Source of the DNA: Vibrio coralliirubri | GTDB lineage: Bacteria > Pseudomonadota > Gammaproteobacteria > Enterobacterales > Vibrionaceae | DNA: 64,000 nt | Assembly (NCBI RefSeq): GCF_024347375.1 | Contig: NZ_AP025470.1 | Location: 124,001 to 188,000, forward strand | Direction: 5' to 3' | Part shown: positions 1-8,995 of the stretch, in pieces | Layout of the letters: every line of letters starts with the position of its first letter | Numbering within the stretch: position 1 is the stretch's first letter | Made by a program: the position numbers and the translations under genes | The notes under the pieces: model-generated | What the model saw: the letters and a program-made list of their open reading frames with translations, nothing else | Told to the model about the DNA's origin: nothing | The model's database searches: none

Positions 1-2244
1 TGGTGCATTGATGCCTTGTAGGCGACCAAGTCGCTGTGCAATGTCTTGGCTCTTCTGTTCAAGATCGGATTTATCCAGATCAGGGTTCTCTGCCAACAGG
101 TTCAGAGCAATAGAGTAGCGTTGTAGCGTCTCTGAAATCGTACGACCTAACAGCATCAGTGCTTGGCTGTTTGATTGGTTGATGGTGACTTCGTTATCAG
201 AAACCACAAGCATACCTTGGTTAACCAGCTCTTCAATGATGTTAGAAACCACGCCTTCAAGCTTGTCTTCGTCGTAGCTTAGGAACAGCTCTTTCTTCAA
301 GAACGGGTAGATAGCAGCAACGTTCTCTTGAATTGCGTCAATCGATAAACCACGCTGACGAATGGTCATTTGTGCAATTAACGATGGCAGAGCAAACAAG
401 TGAATGATGTTGTTTCGGTAGTAGGTCATCAGAATGGACTGGTGACGGTCTAGCGAAATGATGTCGCCCATTGAGTCTGATTCAATCAAGAACTTGTTCA
501 GTGACTCAGCATGTTTTACCAAATCTTCAGCGCTGTCTTTTGGCACAGTGAACGTTGCAGAATATGGAACGTTCTTAAGCAGAGACAGGTAGCAATTGAT
601 CTGAGAAACCAAAGAGTCACGAGACAATGCGCGCTGTCTTGAAGCCAATAGTGCCGTTGCACAAAGGGTCAGTGCATTGGTCGCTGCCGCATCGTTAATG
701 TGCGTCATCATTTTGGTCGCCAAGTCATTAACCACCGGATTCATCCATTGTGGTTTGCTGGTACCCATTGGGTCGATGTCTTTGGTCCACTCAGGTGAGT
801 GTTCATTCAGATATTGGTTAAGCTGAATCGGCTCACCGAAGTTCACGTAGCCTTTACCAAAGTTACGCAGCTTACGAATGGTACGAATCACTAAGCTCGC
901 GTTTTCTTTCTCTTTACGCTTGCCTCGAAGTTCTTTCGCGTAAGTCGCTACTTCCATCACGTGTTCGTAGCCGATGTACACAGGAACCAAAGTCACCGGA
1001 CGGTTCATGCCGCGCAGCATTGCTTGGATTGTCATCGCTAGCATGCCCGTTTTCGCTTGCAGTAGACGACCTGTACGAGAACGCCCACCTTCGCTGAAGT
1101 ACTCTACTGAGTAACCTTTAGCGAACAATTCCGCTAGGTATTCACGGAAAATCGTCGAGTACAGCTTGTTGCCTTTAAAGCTACGACGAATAAAGAACGC
1201 ACCACCATGACGGAAAATAGGACCGGCAGGAAAGAAGTTCAGGTTGATACCCGCAGCGATGTGCGGAGGCACCATGCCTTCGTGGTAAAGCACATAAGAA
1301 AGCAGTAAGTAGTCCATGTGGCTACGGTGACAAGGCACGTAAACAATCTCGTGACCATCTTGAGCCAACTTACGAACCGTTGAAGCGTTGCTGATATGCA
1401 GGCCTTGGTACAACTTATTCCACAGCCAACCAAGAATCTTCTCACCGCGTTTGATCAGCGAGTAAGAGAAGTTCGCAGCAATCTCGTCCATGATGTCTTG
1501 AGCTTCTTTGCTCGCTTTCTCGATCGAGATGTTCTTTGCTTGTGCTTCGTCTTCAATCGCTTTCTTGATCGCTTCTGATTTTAATAGGCGATCAAACAGA
1601 GCTTGGCGGCTTGGCAGGTTAGGACCTGATGCAGCAAGCTTTTGGCGAGAGAAGTGAATACGTGCCACGCGCGCCAGTTTGTGCGCGATGGTGCTGTCGG
1701 TGCCATGTGAATTAGCCATGTAGCGTAGAGAAACCACTGGGCTGAAACGAACCAGACAGTCACGACCGGCTAGCAACACCGCTTTTGATTTCTCTAAGCC
1801 GTTCATTGCTTGTAGGTAAGGCTTCTGGTTATTCTCTTTACCAGGTTTGCGCCCCCACAAAACGGTAGCAGGGATAACTTGAACATCGAGTTCAGAGTCG
1901 TCAGCGTGCAGTGAAAGCAATTCAGAGAACACTTCAATTGAAGAGCTTGGTACGTAATCATCGTCTTGCAGCAGAGTTTTGCGAGAAGAGATAAAAACGT
2001 AGCGTTGCAGTGATTTGCCGTTGATTTCAAGCTTGCTCAACGGATCAGGTAGGCCTAATTCAAGTGCATGTTTTTGCAATGTAAGAATGTCTACACTTGA
2101 GCGAAACGGTAAGGCGTATACAATCGGTTTGCTCAAATCAATGTTCAAATCCTCAACAGGGTTTGAAGGAATTGATGTGCCCTTTACCAATACGGATAAA
2201 GGTAGCTTCATTAATGAACGTGAAAAAGATTGTCCAGAAGACAT
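1..2244 (-). CDS. plsB: Glycerol-3-phosphate 1-O-acyltransferase PlsB (3' end cut by window edge)
   Basis: PlsB transfers an acyl group to position 1 of sn-glycerol-3-phosphate, the first committed step of phospholipid synthesis, at the inner membrane. The window shows 748 codons; the E. coli protein has 807, so about 60 C-terminal residues lie beyond base 1. The catalytic HxxxxD motif is visible as CHRSHMD, with H306 and D311, and is followed by the [14 protein letters not shown] and [13 protein letters not shown] blocks of the acyltransferase family. I chose the ATG at 2244, which gives [15 protein letters not shown]. The gene is divergent from dgkA, as in E. coli, over about 220 bases. No frameshift was seen. 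Confidence 0.96.
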   Translation of the reverse strand, partial: MSSGQSFSRSLMKLPLSVLVKGTSIPSNPVEDLNIDLSKPIVYALPFRSSVDILTLQKHALELGLPDPLSKLEINGKSLQRYVFISSRKTLLQDDDYVPSSSIEVFSELLSLHADDSELDVQVIPATVLWGRKPGKENNQKPYLQAMNGLEKSKAVLLAGRDCLVRFSPVVSLRYMANSHGTDSTIAHKLARVARIHFSRQKLAASGPNLPSRQALFDRLLKSEAIKKAIEDEAQAKNISIEKASKEAQDIMDEIAANFSYSLIKRGEKILGWLWNKLYQGLHISNASTVRKLAQDGHEIVYVPCHRSHMDYLLLSYVLYHEGMVPPHIAAGINLNFFPAGPIFRHGGAFFIRRSFKGNKLYSTIFREYLAELFAKGYSVEYFSEGGRSRTGRLLQAKTGMLAMTIQAMLRGMNRPVTLVPVYIGYEHVMEVATYAKELRGKRKEKENASLVIRTIRKLRNFGKGYVNFGEPIQLNQYLNEHSPEWTKDIDPMGTSKPQWMNPVVNDLATKMMTHINDAAATNALTLCATALLASRQRALSRDSLVSQINCYLSLLKNVPYSATFTVPKDSAEDLVKHAESLNKFLIESDSMGDIISLDRHQSILMTYYRNNIIHLFALPSLIAQMTIRQRGLSIDAIQENVAAIYPFLKKELFLSYDEDKLEGVVSNIIEELVNQGMLVVSDNEVTINQSNSQALMLLGRTISETLQRYSIALNLLAENPDLDKSDLEQKSQDIAQRLGRLQGINAP

Positions 2245-2464
2245 ATAGGTTCACTGCCTCAATAGTTATTTCAATGTGCTGAAGCGTATCTCTATTTCTC
2301 TGATAAAAAGGATAAATCCTATGAGTGAAATAGGGATAAGCCTAGGCGTAAATTTAATCGATGCAAGAATACCAGAAACTGGTCTAACCTTTTAATGGAA
2401 ATAGTCATATTGCCGTTAAGTTTGTGGAAAATCATTCATCGACTGATTGAGTATAGGGTTAAAA

Positions 2465-2827
2465 ATGACCAAAAAATCAAACACCGGATTCAAACGCATC
2501 ATCAAAGCAGCAGGCTTTTCATGGCAAGGCATTACGAGTTCGTTTAAAAACGAGGCTGCATTTCGACAAGAAGTGTTCATGGCAGCCGTGCTTATTCCGT
2601 TGGCATTTTACTTAGATGTAAGCCAAGTTGAGCGAATCTTGATGATCTCATCGGTGGTATTGGTGATGGTTGTCGAGCTAATCAATACCGCGATTGAAGC
2701 GGTTGTCGACCGAATCGGCAGTGAACATCATGAGCTTTCTGGAATGGCGAAAGATGTCGGTTCGGCAGCGGTTTTCATCTGTTTGGCACTCGCAGGTTAT
2801 GTGTGGCTAGAGATCTTGTTTTTGTAA
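2465..2827 (+). CDS. dgkA: Diacylglycerol kinase DgkA
   Basis: DgkA is a small integral membrane kinase that phosphorylates diacylglycerol to phosphatidic acid, recycling lipid released during envelope glycan synthesis. The protein has 120 residues, close to the usual 120-125. The family signature is intact: an amphipathic N-terminus (GFKRIIKAAGFSWQGI), the RQEVF segment, then three membrane helices containing VVELINTAIEAVVDRIG and the DVGSAAVF block. An upstream in-frame TTG at 2447 would add six residues. I preferred the ATG at 2465 because it gives the normal family N-terminus. It sits between divergent plsB and co-directional lexA. Confidence 0.95.
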   Translation: MTKKSNTGFKRIIKAAGFSWQGITSSFKNEAAFRQEVFMAAVLIPLAFYLDVSQVERILMISSVVLVMVVELINTAIEAVVDRIGSEHHELSGMAKDVGSAAVFICLALAGYVWLEILFL

Positions 2828-2878
2828 TTTGCTAAAAATGAACTAAAAACAACCAATTGCTTTGCTTTTGTTCAGTTA

Positions 2879-2914
2879 CTGGATATACTCACAGTCAACT
2901 GTATAAAAAGACAG
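2879..2914 (+). promoter_or_regulatory. Two tandem LexA (SOS) boxes upstream of lexA
   Basis: Two sites fit CTGT-N8-ACAG: 2899-2914 matches exactly (CTGTATAAAAAGACAG) and 2879-2894 differs in one core base (CTGGATATACTCACAG). Their centres are 20 bases apart and the second ends 7 bases before the lexA ATG. This matches the autoregulatory two-box layout known for E. coli lexA. Binding itself is inferred. Confidence 0.9.
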
Positions 2915-2921
2915 GTGAATC

Positions 2922-3542
2922 ATGAAGCCGTTAACGCCCCGCCAGCAACAAGTCTTTGACCTTATCAAAGGTAAGATCGAAGATTCCGGTATGCCACCGA
3001 CACGTGCAGAAATCGCGCGTGAACTAGGCTTCCGTTCTGCTAATGCTGCAGAAGAACATTTGAAAGCTCTTGCTCGTAAAGAAGCGATTGAGATTATCCC
3101 GGGTGCGTCTCGCGGTATTCGTATTTTGCTTGAAGATGCAGCAAACGAAGAGCAAGGTTTACCATTAATCGGTCAGGTTGCCGCTGGTGAGCCTATTTTG
3201 GCTCAAGAGCATGTAGAAATGCATTACCAAGTTGACCCTGGCATGTTTAAACCACAAGCTGACTTCTTACTTCGTGTAAATGGCGAAAGTATGAAAGACA
3301 TTGGTATTATGGATGGTGATTTATTAGCTGTTCATAAAACACAAGATGTCCGCGATGGTCAGGTTGTCGTGGCTCGTGTCGATGATGATGTAACGGTAAA
3401 ACGCCTAGAACGTAAAGGTTCAACAGTGCTGTTACATGCTGAAAATGAAGAGTTTTCTCCAATCCATGTTGATCTAGAATCTCAACACTTGTCTATTGAA
3501 GGACTTGCGGTTGGTATTATTCGCAACACCGACTGGATGTAG
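2922..3542 (+). CDS. lexA: LexA repressor
   Basis: LexA represses the SOS regulon and inactivates itself by self-cleavage when RecA filaments form on single-stranded DNA. The protein has 206 residues. The N-terminal winged helix (about 1-65) begins [15 protein letters not shown] and contains the recognition segment [13 protein letters not shown]. The cleavage site is Ala88-Gly89 in GQVAAGEP, and the Ser-Lys dyad is S123 (GESM) and K160 (VKRL). All are intact, so self-cleavage should work. Two LexA boxes precede the gene. Unlike E. coli, dinF does not follow directly; a methyltransferase gene lies between them. Confidence 0.98.
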   Translation: MKPLTPRQQQVFDLIKGKIEDSGMPPTRAEIARELGFRSANAAEEHLKALARKEAIEIIPGASRGIRILLEDAANEEQGLPLIGQVAAGEPILAQEHVEMHYQVDPGMFKPQADFLLRVNGESMKDIGIMDGDLLAVHKTQDVRDGQVVVARVDDDVTVKRLERKGSTVLLHAENEEFSPIHVDLESQHLSIEGLAVGIIRNTDWM

Positions 3543-3588
3543 TCAGTACAAACAGCTTATTGATATTTATTCTCAATAACTTGTTATT

Positions 3589-3607
3589 GTAATTGATATT
3601 CATTATC
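3589..3607 (+). promoter_or_regulatory. Probable Fur box
   Basis: GTAATTGATATTCATTATC agrees with the 19-base Fur consensus GATAATGATAATCATTATC at 15 of 19 positions and keeps its palindromic centre. It lies 27 bases before the first ATG of the next gene, in an AT-rich stretch after the lexA stop codon. The position suggests iron-dependent repression of that gene. No binding evidence is available. Confidence 0.65.
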
Positions 3608-3633
3608 ATCTTCTTTGTCGAGATACAAGGAAG

Positions 3634-4518
3634 ATGATGATGCCAAACCCAACCAAACCTCAAATGAAGCCGCTTACTCGTAAGCCGCGCTCCTCTGTTC
3701 AAAAGGCTTCTTCTGAACAAGGGTCTGCACATCAAGAATTCCAAGTTCCGACCAACCTCGTTCAACACCTTTGGTTTCGTAGTCGCGAAAGCCTAGCCGA
3801 TGATGGTCTCGTTTATGACCCAATCGCAGCTCAAGCCTGCAAGCGTTGCCAGCTCGCACCTGAATGTCTTACTGGTGAGCTTGACCAACAACAGCTTCTC
3901 TACGCAACACTGACTCAACTTTGTGACTCTCAAGTTCAACAATTTCTATCTCACAACCCTGATGCTTGGATCATCAATGTTGGGGCAGGGCTCGACACCC
4001 GTTTTTACCGTTTAGATAATGGACGCTGCCATTGGGTTGAATTGGATGTGACGGAAAACCTAGTGTGGCGCCAACGCCTGTTCCACAAAAATGAACGCTA
4101 TCGCTTGGAGTGTGGTTCTGTCGATGACCTAACTTGGTTGGATGAACTTAATATTCCAGAACAAGCCTCGGTGATGGTGGTGTGTGAACATGCTCTGCTC
4201 GATTGCAATGAACAGCAGACGGCGAACTTCATTCAGTCTTTGAGCCGCTACTTTACTCATGCACATGCGTGTTTAGTCTTAGCTGGAGATAAAAGCTCAA
4301 GTACGTTGGGGCAAAAACTTGGTTCAGGAAAGTATGCGCATGGCCTATCTTCTCCAATAGACAGTGTTCTCAATTGGTTGCCATGGGCACAATGGGTAAA
4401 AGCGTTTTCTCCCCTAGACCAACAATGCAACCGTTGGAAATTGTGGCAGCGACTTCTTTGTAAGATCTCTCAGGTCAAAAAGCGTTTAACGCCGCAGTTA
4501 GTGCTCGTTAAGTGGTAA
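3634..4518 (+). CDS. Class I SAM-dependent methyltransferase, leucine carboxyl methyltransferase-like
   Basis: This is a predicted cytoplasmic methyltransferase with an unknown substrate. The LCM/PPM-type fold is suggested by YDPIAAQA near residue 61, the SAM-binding stretch NVGAGLDTRFYRL (about 115-127), HWVELDV (about 133-139) and VMVVCEHALLDC. Between the first two lies an unusual cluster, C69-x2-C72-x5-C78, and the protein has about eleven cysteines in all. Three in-frame ATGs occur in a row (3634, 3637, 3640); the AAGG at 3627-3630 favours the second or third. A Fur-box-like site lies upstream. The gene separates lexA from dinF, which are adjacent in E. coli. The methyltransferase class is fairly secure; the role is not known. 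Confidence 0.75.
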   Translation: MMMPNPTKPQMKPLTRKPRSSVQKASSEQGSAHQEFQVPTNLVQHLWFRSRESLADDGLVYDPIAAQACKRCQLAPECLTGELDQQQLLYATLTQLCDSQVQQFLSHNPDAWIINVGAGLDTRFYRLDNGRCHWVELDVTENLVWRQRLFHKNERYRLECGSVDDLTWLDELNIPEQASVMVVCEHALLDCNEQQTANFIQSLSRYFTHAHACLVLAGDKSSSTLGQKLGSGKYAHGLSSPIDSVLNWLPWAQWVKAFSPLDQQCNRWKLWQRLLCKISQVKKRLTPQLVLVKW

Positions 4519-4635
4519 CCCTAGTGGTTCTGTATTTCGAGTAACTGAGTACATAGCCGGTATAAGTAAAATTCCACAACATAGTGAAAGCCCACCCACT
4601 AGGTTAAACTATCGCCTCTAATCTAAGAGGTGATC

Positions 4636-5991
4636 GTGAAACTATTTAATCCCCAAACTATTTTTCAAACGCTATCCAATCAGGCGATGCATAAAAAAGT
4701 GCTGTTGCTCGCGATCCCGATGGTTCTCTCTAATATTACTGTTCCACTGCTGGGCTTAGTCGATGCGGCGGTTATCGGTCACCTCGAGCACTCTTGGTAT
4801 TTAGGTGGTGTGGCACTGGGCGGCACAATGATCAGCGTGACCTTTTGGTTGCTCGGTTTCCTGCGTATGTCGACAACAGGGCTAGCCGCACAATCTTATG
4901 GTGCGAATGATGGCAAGCAACTTGGTTTAGTCTTCGTGCAAGGTGTGACCATGGCCTTAGGGTTTGCTGGTATCTTTTTGCTTTTACACAGTCTAGTCGC
5001 CGATTTAGTTTTCTCATTGAGTAGCGCCAGTGATCAAGTTAAGCACTATGGTCAGCAATATTTTTCAATCCGCGCCTGGAGTGCGCCTGCCGCGCTTACT
5101 AACTTTGTGATTCTAGGTTGGCTGCTCGGGACTCAAAACGCCAAAGCGCCAATGTGGATGGTGATCATCACCAATATCACCAATATCGTTTTGGATATCG
5201 TTTTTGTTATCGGTTTAGGGTGGCAAGTGGAAGGTGCAGCATTGGCATCTGTAATGGCTGATTATGCCGGTCTAACATTTGGCTTGATTTGTGTTTACCG
5301 AATCTGGGCGAAGAAACAGTTACCATCGGCATGGGCTCTGCTTAAGAAAACCAGCCAAGGTTTGAGTCGTTTCGTGAAATTGAATCGCGATATCTTTCTT
5401 CGTTCATTGTGTCTACAAGCGACTTTCACTTTCATGACCTTCCAAGGCGCAAGCTTTGGCGATGATGTTGTCGCGGCCAATGCCGTGTTGATGAGTTTCT
5501 TAATGATCATCTCTTATGGGATGGATGGCTTTGCCTACGCAATGGAAGCGATGGTAGGTAAAGCGATAGGCGCGAAAGACAAAGATGAACTGAACCAGTC
5601 ATTGATTGGTACTTTCTTCTGGAGCTTCAATATTTGTTTGGTACTGACCATAGCGTTCGCACTCGCTGGCTCGAGTTTAATCAATATGATCACCACAATC
5701 CCAGACGTGAAGAGCCAAGCTGAGGTGTATTTACCGTGGTTGATAGCGATGCCATTGGTGTCTATGTGGTGCTTCCTGTTGGATGGTATTTTTGTTGGAG
5801 CAACCAAGGGCAAGGATATGCGCAATAGTATGTTTGTTGCGACCTGCAGTTTCTTCGCGATTTTCTATTTAGCATCAGGTTTAGAGAACCATGCACTGTG
5901 GTTAGCGATGCTGAGCTTTATGGCAATGCGCGGAATTGGTCTTGGTGTGTTGTTTGTTTCTCAGTGGAAGAAAGGGGAGTTTCTCGCTTAG
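4636..5991 (+). CDS. dinF: MATE-family efflux transporter DinF
   Basis: DinF is a predicted twelve-helix inner-membrane antiporter of the multidrug and toxic compound extrusion family. The closest family is identified by SNITVPLLGLVDAAVIGHL, FLRMSTTGL, GWLLGTQ, LNRDIFLRSL, DGFAYAMEA and NHALWLAML, all characteristic of E. coli DinF. I chose the GTG at 4636 because TAAGAGG (4624-4630) lies five bases upstream; an in-frame GTG at 4630 overlaps that ribosome-binding site. The product is 451 residues. In E. coli it is co-transcribed with lexA and SOS-induced. Here I see no LexA box in the 117-base gap upstream, so that link may be lost. Confidence 0.93.
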   Translation: MKLFNPQTIFQTLSNQAMHKKVLLLAIPMVLSNITVPLLGLVDAAVIGHLEHSWYLGGVALGGTMISVTFWLLGFLRMSTTGLAAQSYGANDGKQLGLVFVQGVTMALGFAGIFLLLHSLVADLVFSLSSASDQVKHYGQQYFSIRAWSAPAALTNFVILGWLLGTQNAKAPMWMVIITNITNIVLDIVFVIGLGWQVEGAALASVMADYAGLTFGLICVYRIWAKKQLPSAWALLKKTSQGLSRFVKLNRDIFLRSLCLQATFTFMTFQGASFGDDVVAANAVLMSFLMIISYGMDGFAYAMEAMVGKAIGAKDKDELNQSLIGTFFWSFNICLVLTIAFALAGSSLINMITTIPDVKSQAEVYLPWLIAMPLVSMWCFLLDGIFVGATKGKDMRNSMFVATCSFFAIFYLASGLENHALWLAMLSFMAMRGIGLGVLFVSQWKKGEFLA

Positions 5992-6101
5992 CTCTGAGGG
6001 CTCTGTTTGTGGGGAGTAAATGAGGCTGTACAGGTAAATGGGCATTTAGAACATCATGATCTAATTACTATCAATGCCTTAATATTCAGTGTTTTAAATA
6101 A

Positions 6102-6128
6102 AAACAGCAAGCGCGTGGCTTGCTGTTT
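6102..6128 (-). terminator. Rho-independent terminator, probably for sthA
   Basis: AAACAGCAAGC (6102-6112) and GCTTGCTGTTT (6118-6128) form an 11-bp stem with a five-base loop. On the minus strand a T-rich tail follows, which fits termination of sthA. The plus-strand tail is poorer, but it may also serve dinF. Confidence 0.7.
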
Positions 6129-6130
6129 AT

Positions 6131-6157
6131 GTATTTGGCCTATGGGTGGTCAAATAC
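6131..6157 (+). repeat. 27-nt palindromic repeat, copy 1
   Basis: The arms GTATTTGGCC (6131-6140) and GGTCAAATAC (6148-6157) pair over ten positions, with one G-T wobble at the RNA level and a seven-base loop. The first 24 bases are identical to those of copy 2 at 54370. It lies 17 bases past the sthA stop codon, between convergent dinF and sthA. Related copies are at 54370, 55832 and 60567. Confidence 0.75.
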
Positions 6158-6174
6158 TCATATTGGTTCTATAT

Positions 6175-7575
6175 CTAGAATAAACGGTTAAGCCCGTTGA
6201 GTGCTGCAACACGATAAGCTTCCGCCATCGTTGGGTAGTTAAAGGTCGTATTCACAAAGTACTCGATGGTATTTGCTTCACCTTTCTGTTCCATAATCGC
6301 TTGTCCGATATGGATGATTTCAGCGGCACGCTCACCAAACACGTGGATACCTAAAATCTCTTTGGTTTCGCGATGGAACAGAATCTTTAAGCTACCAATA
6401 TCTTTACCCGCAATTTGAGCACGAGCTAGGTGTTTGAATGAAGAACGTCCTACTTCATACGGTACTTTAGCTGCAGTAAGTTCTTGCTCGGTTTTACCAA
6501 CAGAGCTGATCTCCGGGATGGTGTAGATGCCGGTTGGAATGTCTTCGATAAGGTGGCGCTCAGCTTCACCTTTCACAATTGCCTGAGCCACAAATCGACC
6601 TTGGTCATAAGCAGCACTTGCTAGGCTAGGGTAGCCAATCACATCACCGACAGCGTAAACATGGTCAACATTGGTTTGGTAGTTGGTGTTTACTGATACT
6701 TGACCACGCGAGTCCGCTTCTAAGCCAACAGCACCAAGGTTAAGTTTATCGGTATTACCCGTTCGGCCATTAGCATACAGCAGGCAATCAGCACGCATCT
6801 TTTTACCTGACTCTAAGTGAATGATCACGCCATCATCAGTGCCTTCTATTTTCTCAAAGGTTTCATCGTTGCGAATCACGACGCCGCTGTTCCAGAAGTG
6901 GTAAGAAAGCGCATCTGAGGTTTCATTGTCTAGGAATGACAACAGACGGTCACGAGTATTGATAAGATCGGTTTTTACACCCAAACCGCGGAAAATCGAT
7001 GCGTATTCACAACCAATAACGCCAGCACCATAGATGATGATGTGTTGCGGGTCGTGTTTAAGAGAAAGAATCGAGTCGCTGTCGTAGATACGTTCATGCA
7101 AGAAATCGACGTTATCTGGTTGGTAAGGGCGAGAGCCTGTCGCGATAACAAATTTGTCTGCACTGTAATGTTCTTCAGTGCCATCGCTTTGCATTACCGA
7201 GACAGTGTTGGTATCGATAAAACGTGCAGTACCAAATACCAACGTGCACTGGTTGCGGTCGTAGAAGCCTTGGCGTAATCGAGTCTGCTTGTCGATAACC
7301 GATTTAGCATGCCCCAAAATGTTGGAAAACGTTGAGTGGATGCTTTTGTTGTTCTGACAAAACAGCGGATTGCTGTTGAATTCGATAATACGACTTACGG
7401 CATGGCGCAGTGCTTTTGAAGGAATCGTTCCCCAGTGAGTACAACCACCACCAACGCTGCTCTCTTTTTCAATGATTGCAACGTTCAACCCGGCTTTGGT
7501 TAATCCCATCGCTGCCCCTTCTCCTCCGGGGCCACTACCAATTACGATTACATCAAAGTGGTTGGAGTGCGGCAT
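6175..7575 (-). CDS. sthA: Soluble pyridine nucleotide transhydrogenase
   Basis: SthA (UdhA) is a cytoplasmic FAD flavoprotein that exchanges reducing equivalents between NADPH and NAD. The protein has 466 residues, as in E. coli. The FAD-binding motif is [10 protein letters not shown] (about 11-20), the active-site region is [13 protein letters not shown] with a single cysteine (C45) where the disulfide reductases have two, and a second dinucleotide site appears as [14 protein letters not shown]. The C-terminal dimerisation domain contains [11 protein letters not shown] and [10 protein letters not shown]. The Thr in place of the second cysteine is the normal SthA pattern. It is divergent from fabR, as in enterobacteria. 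Confidence 0.97.
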   Translation of the reverse strand: MPHSNHFDVIVIGSGPGGEGAAMGLTKAGLNVAIIEKESSVGGGCTHWGTIPSKALRHAVSRIIEFNSNPLFCQNNKSIHSTFSNILGHAKSVIDKQTRLRQGFYDRNQCTLVFGTARFIDTNTVSVMQSDGTEEHYSADKFVIATGSRPYQPDNVDFLHERIYDSDSILSLKHDPQHIIIYGAGVIGCEYASIFRGLGVKTDLINTRDRLLSFLDNETSDALSYHFWNSGVVIRNDETFEKIEGTDDGVIIHLESGKKMRADCLLYANGRTGNTDKLNLGAVGLEADSRGQVSVNTNYQTNVDHVYAVGDVIGYPSLASAAYDQGRFVAQAIVKGEAERHLIEDIPTGIYTIPEISSVGKTEQELTAAKVPYEVGRSSFKHLARAQIAGKDIGSLKILFHRETKEILGIHVFGERAAEIIHIGQAIMEQKGEANTIEYFVNTTFNYPTMAEAYRVAALNGLNRLF

Positions 7576-7902
7576 AGATATCTTCCTTGTTATATTTGAT
7601 TAACATTGCTTTAGCGAGATTTTAACTGATTCTGTTCTTGGGTACATGAAAAGGGCATCAGAGAGTCGGTGGGATCACGCAGTGTTATCGAAAAAATAAT
7701 ATTTGGTATGTCGTATGTCTCCAAATGACAGTGTGGATATTGAAATTTTTTCTTCGAACGTATTTACTTCGGTACGTGAACAAAGAGGTATGTTTAGTGT
7801 CTTATATAACCAGAGTGCCTTATATAAATAAGTGATTCGCGTTATATTGAACAGAGTATTAGACATGCCTGTTTAGGCTGTAAAAGAAGAAATTGATAAA
7901 GT
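7576..7902. promoter_or_regulatory. sthA-fabR divergent intergenic region with an 18-base-period direct repeat
   Basis: This 327-base AT-rich region separates divergent sthA and fabR. It holds two near-identical 14-mers, AGTGTCTTATATAA (7796-7809) and AGTGCCTTATATAA (7814-7827), offset by 18 bases. It also has an imperfect palindrome with ACGTA and TACGT half-sites around 7759-7777. These are plausible operator or promoter elements; I cannot assign a regulator. The longest reading frame here, about 63 codons on the minus strand, lacks any recognisable motif. Confidence 0.45.
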
Positions 7903-8544
7903 ATGAAACCAATGGGCATTCGCGCACAGCAAAAAGAAAAAACTCGTCGCAGCTTAATCGATGCAGCATTTAGCCAACTCAGCGCCGATCGTAGTTTTTC
8001 CAATCTAAGCTTGAGAGAAGTCGCTCGTGAGGCTGGAATAGCACCGACTTCCTTTTATCGTCACTTCAAAGACATGGATGAGCTTGGCTTAACCATGGTT
8101 GATGAAGGTGGCTTACTGTTGCGCCAGTTAATGCGTCAAGCTAGGCAACGCATAGTAAAAGAAGGCAGTGTGATTCGCACATCGGTTGAAACCTTTATGG
8201 AATTCATTGAAAGCAGCCCTAACGTATTCAGACTGTTATTGCGAGAGCGCTCAGGAACTTCATTTGAGTTTCGTGCAGCGGTAGCTCGTGAGATACAGCA
8301 CTTCTCTGCTGAGTTAACCGAATATTTGATAACGACTGGCATGACAAGGGACGAAGCTTTCACTCAAGCTGAAGCCTCGGTCATCTTAGTCTTCAACTCA
8401 GGGGCAGAAGCATTAGATTTAGATCGACGTCAGCGAGATGAATTGGCTGAACGCTTGATCATGCAATTGCGAATGATGGCCAAAGGAGCTTTTTGGTATC
8501 GTAAAGAACGTGAACGTAACCGATTAAAAGGCGGGATTGAATAA
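7903..8544 (+). CDS. fabR: Fatty acid biosynthesis repressor FabR (TetR family)
   Basis: FabR represses fabA and fabB in response to the balance of unsaturated and saturated acyl-CoA or acyl-ACP. The protein has 213 residues and starts [23 protein letters not shown]. The TetR-type helix-turn-helix covers about 31-57 and contains [20 protein letters not shown]. The ligand-binding domain follows, with [20 protein letters not shown] and [10 protein letters not shown]. Its stop codon overlaps the yijD start (TAATG at 8542-8546). The sthA-fabR-yijD-trmA order is as in E. coli, which supports the name. Confidence 0.95.
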   Translation: MKPMGIRAQQKEKTRRSLIDAAFSQLSADRSFSNLSLREVAREAGIAPTSFYRHFKDMDELGLTMVDEGGLLLRQLMRQARQRIVKEGSVIRTSVETFMEFIESSPNVFRLLLRERSGTSFEFRAAVAREIQHFSAELTEYLITTGMTRDEAFTQAEASVILVFNSGAEALDLDRRQRDELAERLIMQLRMMAKGAFWYRKERERNRLKGGIE

Positions 8545-8915
8545 TGTCGAATGAAAATAATACTGTAAACCGTGGTTCTGAAAGAAAGACACTCGTACTT
8601 GCTGTTGTAGCCGGTGTGTGTGGTGATGCATTGTTATCTTGGGTAACAATGAGCGAAGTGGGCTTCTCTATTTTCCCGCTTATCGCTTTAGTTTTGGCAG
8701 TACAAGCGCTTTACCAAGAATACCTAACTAACCCAGTATCTGAAGATATCCCACTAGTCGGTTTAGCTTGTTTCTTCGTGGGTGCATTTGGCCATTCGGC
8801 TTTCGTGAAAGCACAACACCCTGATGCAGGTTCAAACTTCTTTGCGATTATAGTCGCGATGCTGCTTTTAGCCTGGGTAGGTAAGAAGCTAGGTTTTATC
8901 GGTAAAACCGCTTAA
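8544..8915 (+). CDS. yijD: Inner-membrane protein YijD (DUF1422)
   Basis: This is a 123-residue membrane protein of unknown function with about four predicted transmembrane segments. It matches E. coli YijD in length, position and motifs: LALVAGV-like first helix, SIFPLIALVLAV, and the HPDAGSNFFAIIVAMLLLAWVGKK block. Translation is probably coupled to fabR through the overlapping TAATG. Co-transcription with fabR suggests a membrane-lipid connection, but that is only contextual. Confidence 0.9.
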   Translation: MSNENNTVNRGSERKTLVLAVVAGVCGDALLSWVTMSEVGFSIFPLIALVLAVQALYQEYLTNPVSEDIPLVGLACFFVGAFGHSAFVKAQHPDAGSNFFAIIVAMLLLAWVGKKLGFIGKTA

Positions 8916-8930
8916 ACCAACCTACAAAGA

Positions 8931-8957
8931 AAAAAAACGAGCCAATTGGCTCGTTTT
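8931..8957. terminator. Bidirectional terminator between yijD and trmA
   Basis: The segment is a palindrome with CGAGCC/GGCTCG at its core, flanked by A7 and T6. It gives a good terminator for both convergent genes. Confidence 0.85.
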
Positions 8958-8995
8958 TTGTATCTGCTGTTTGTCTTAGGCCGAGAAAGCGAGAT

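Noticed and set aside
7675..7866. 63-codon minus-strand frame in the sthA-fabR gap
   Set aside because: There is no motif and no ribosome-binding site, the composition is AT-rich, and it lies over a regulatory region.
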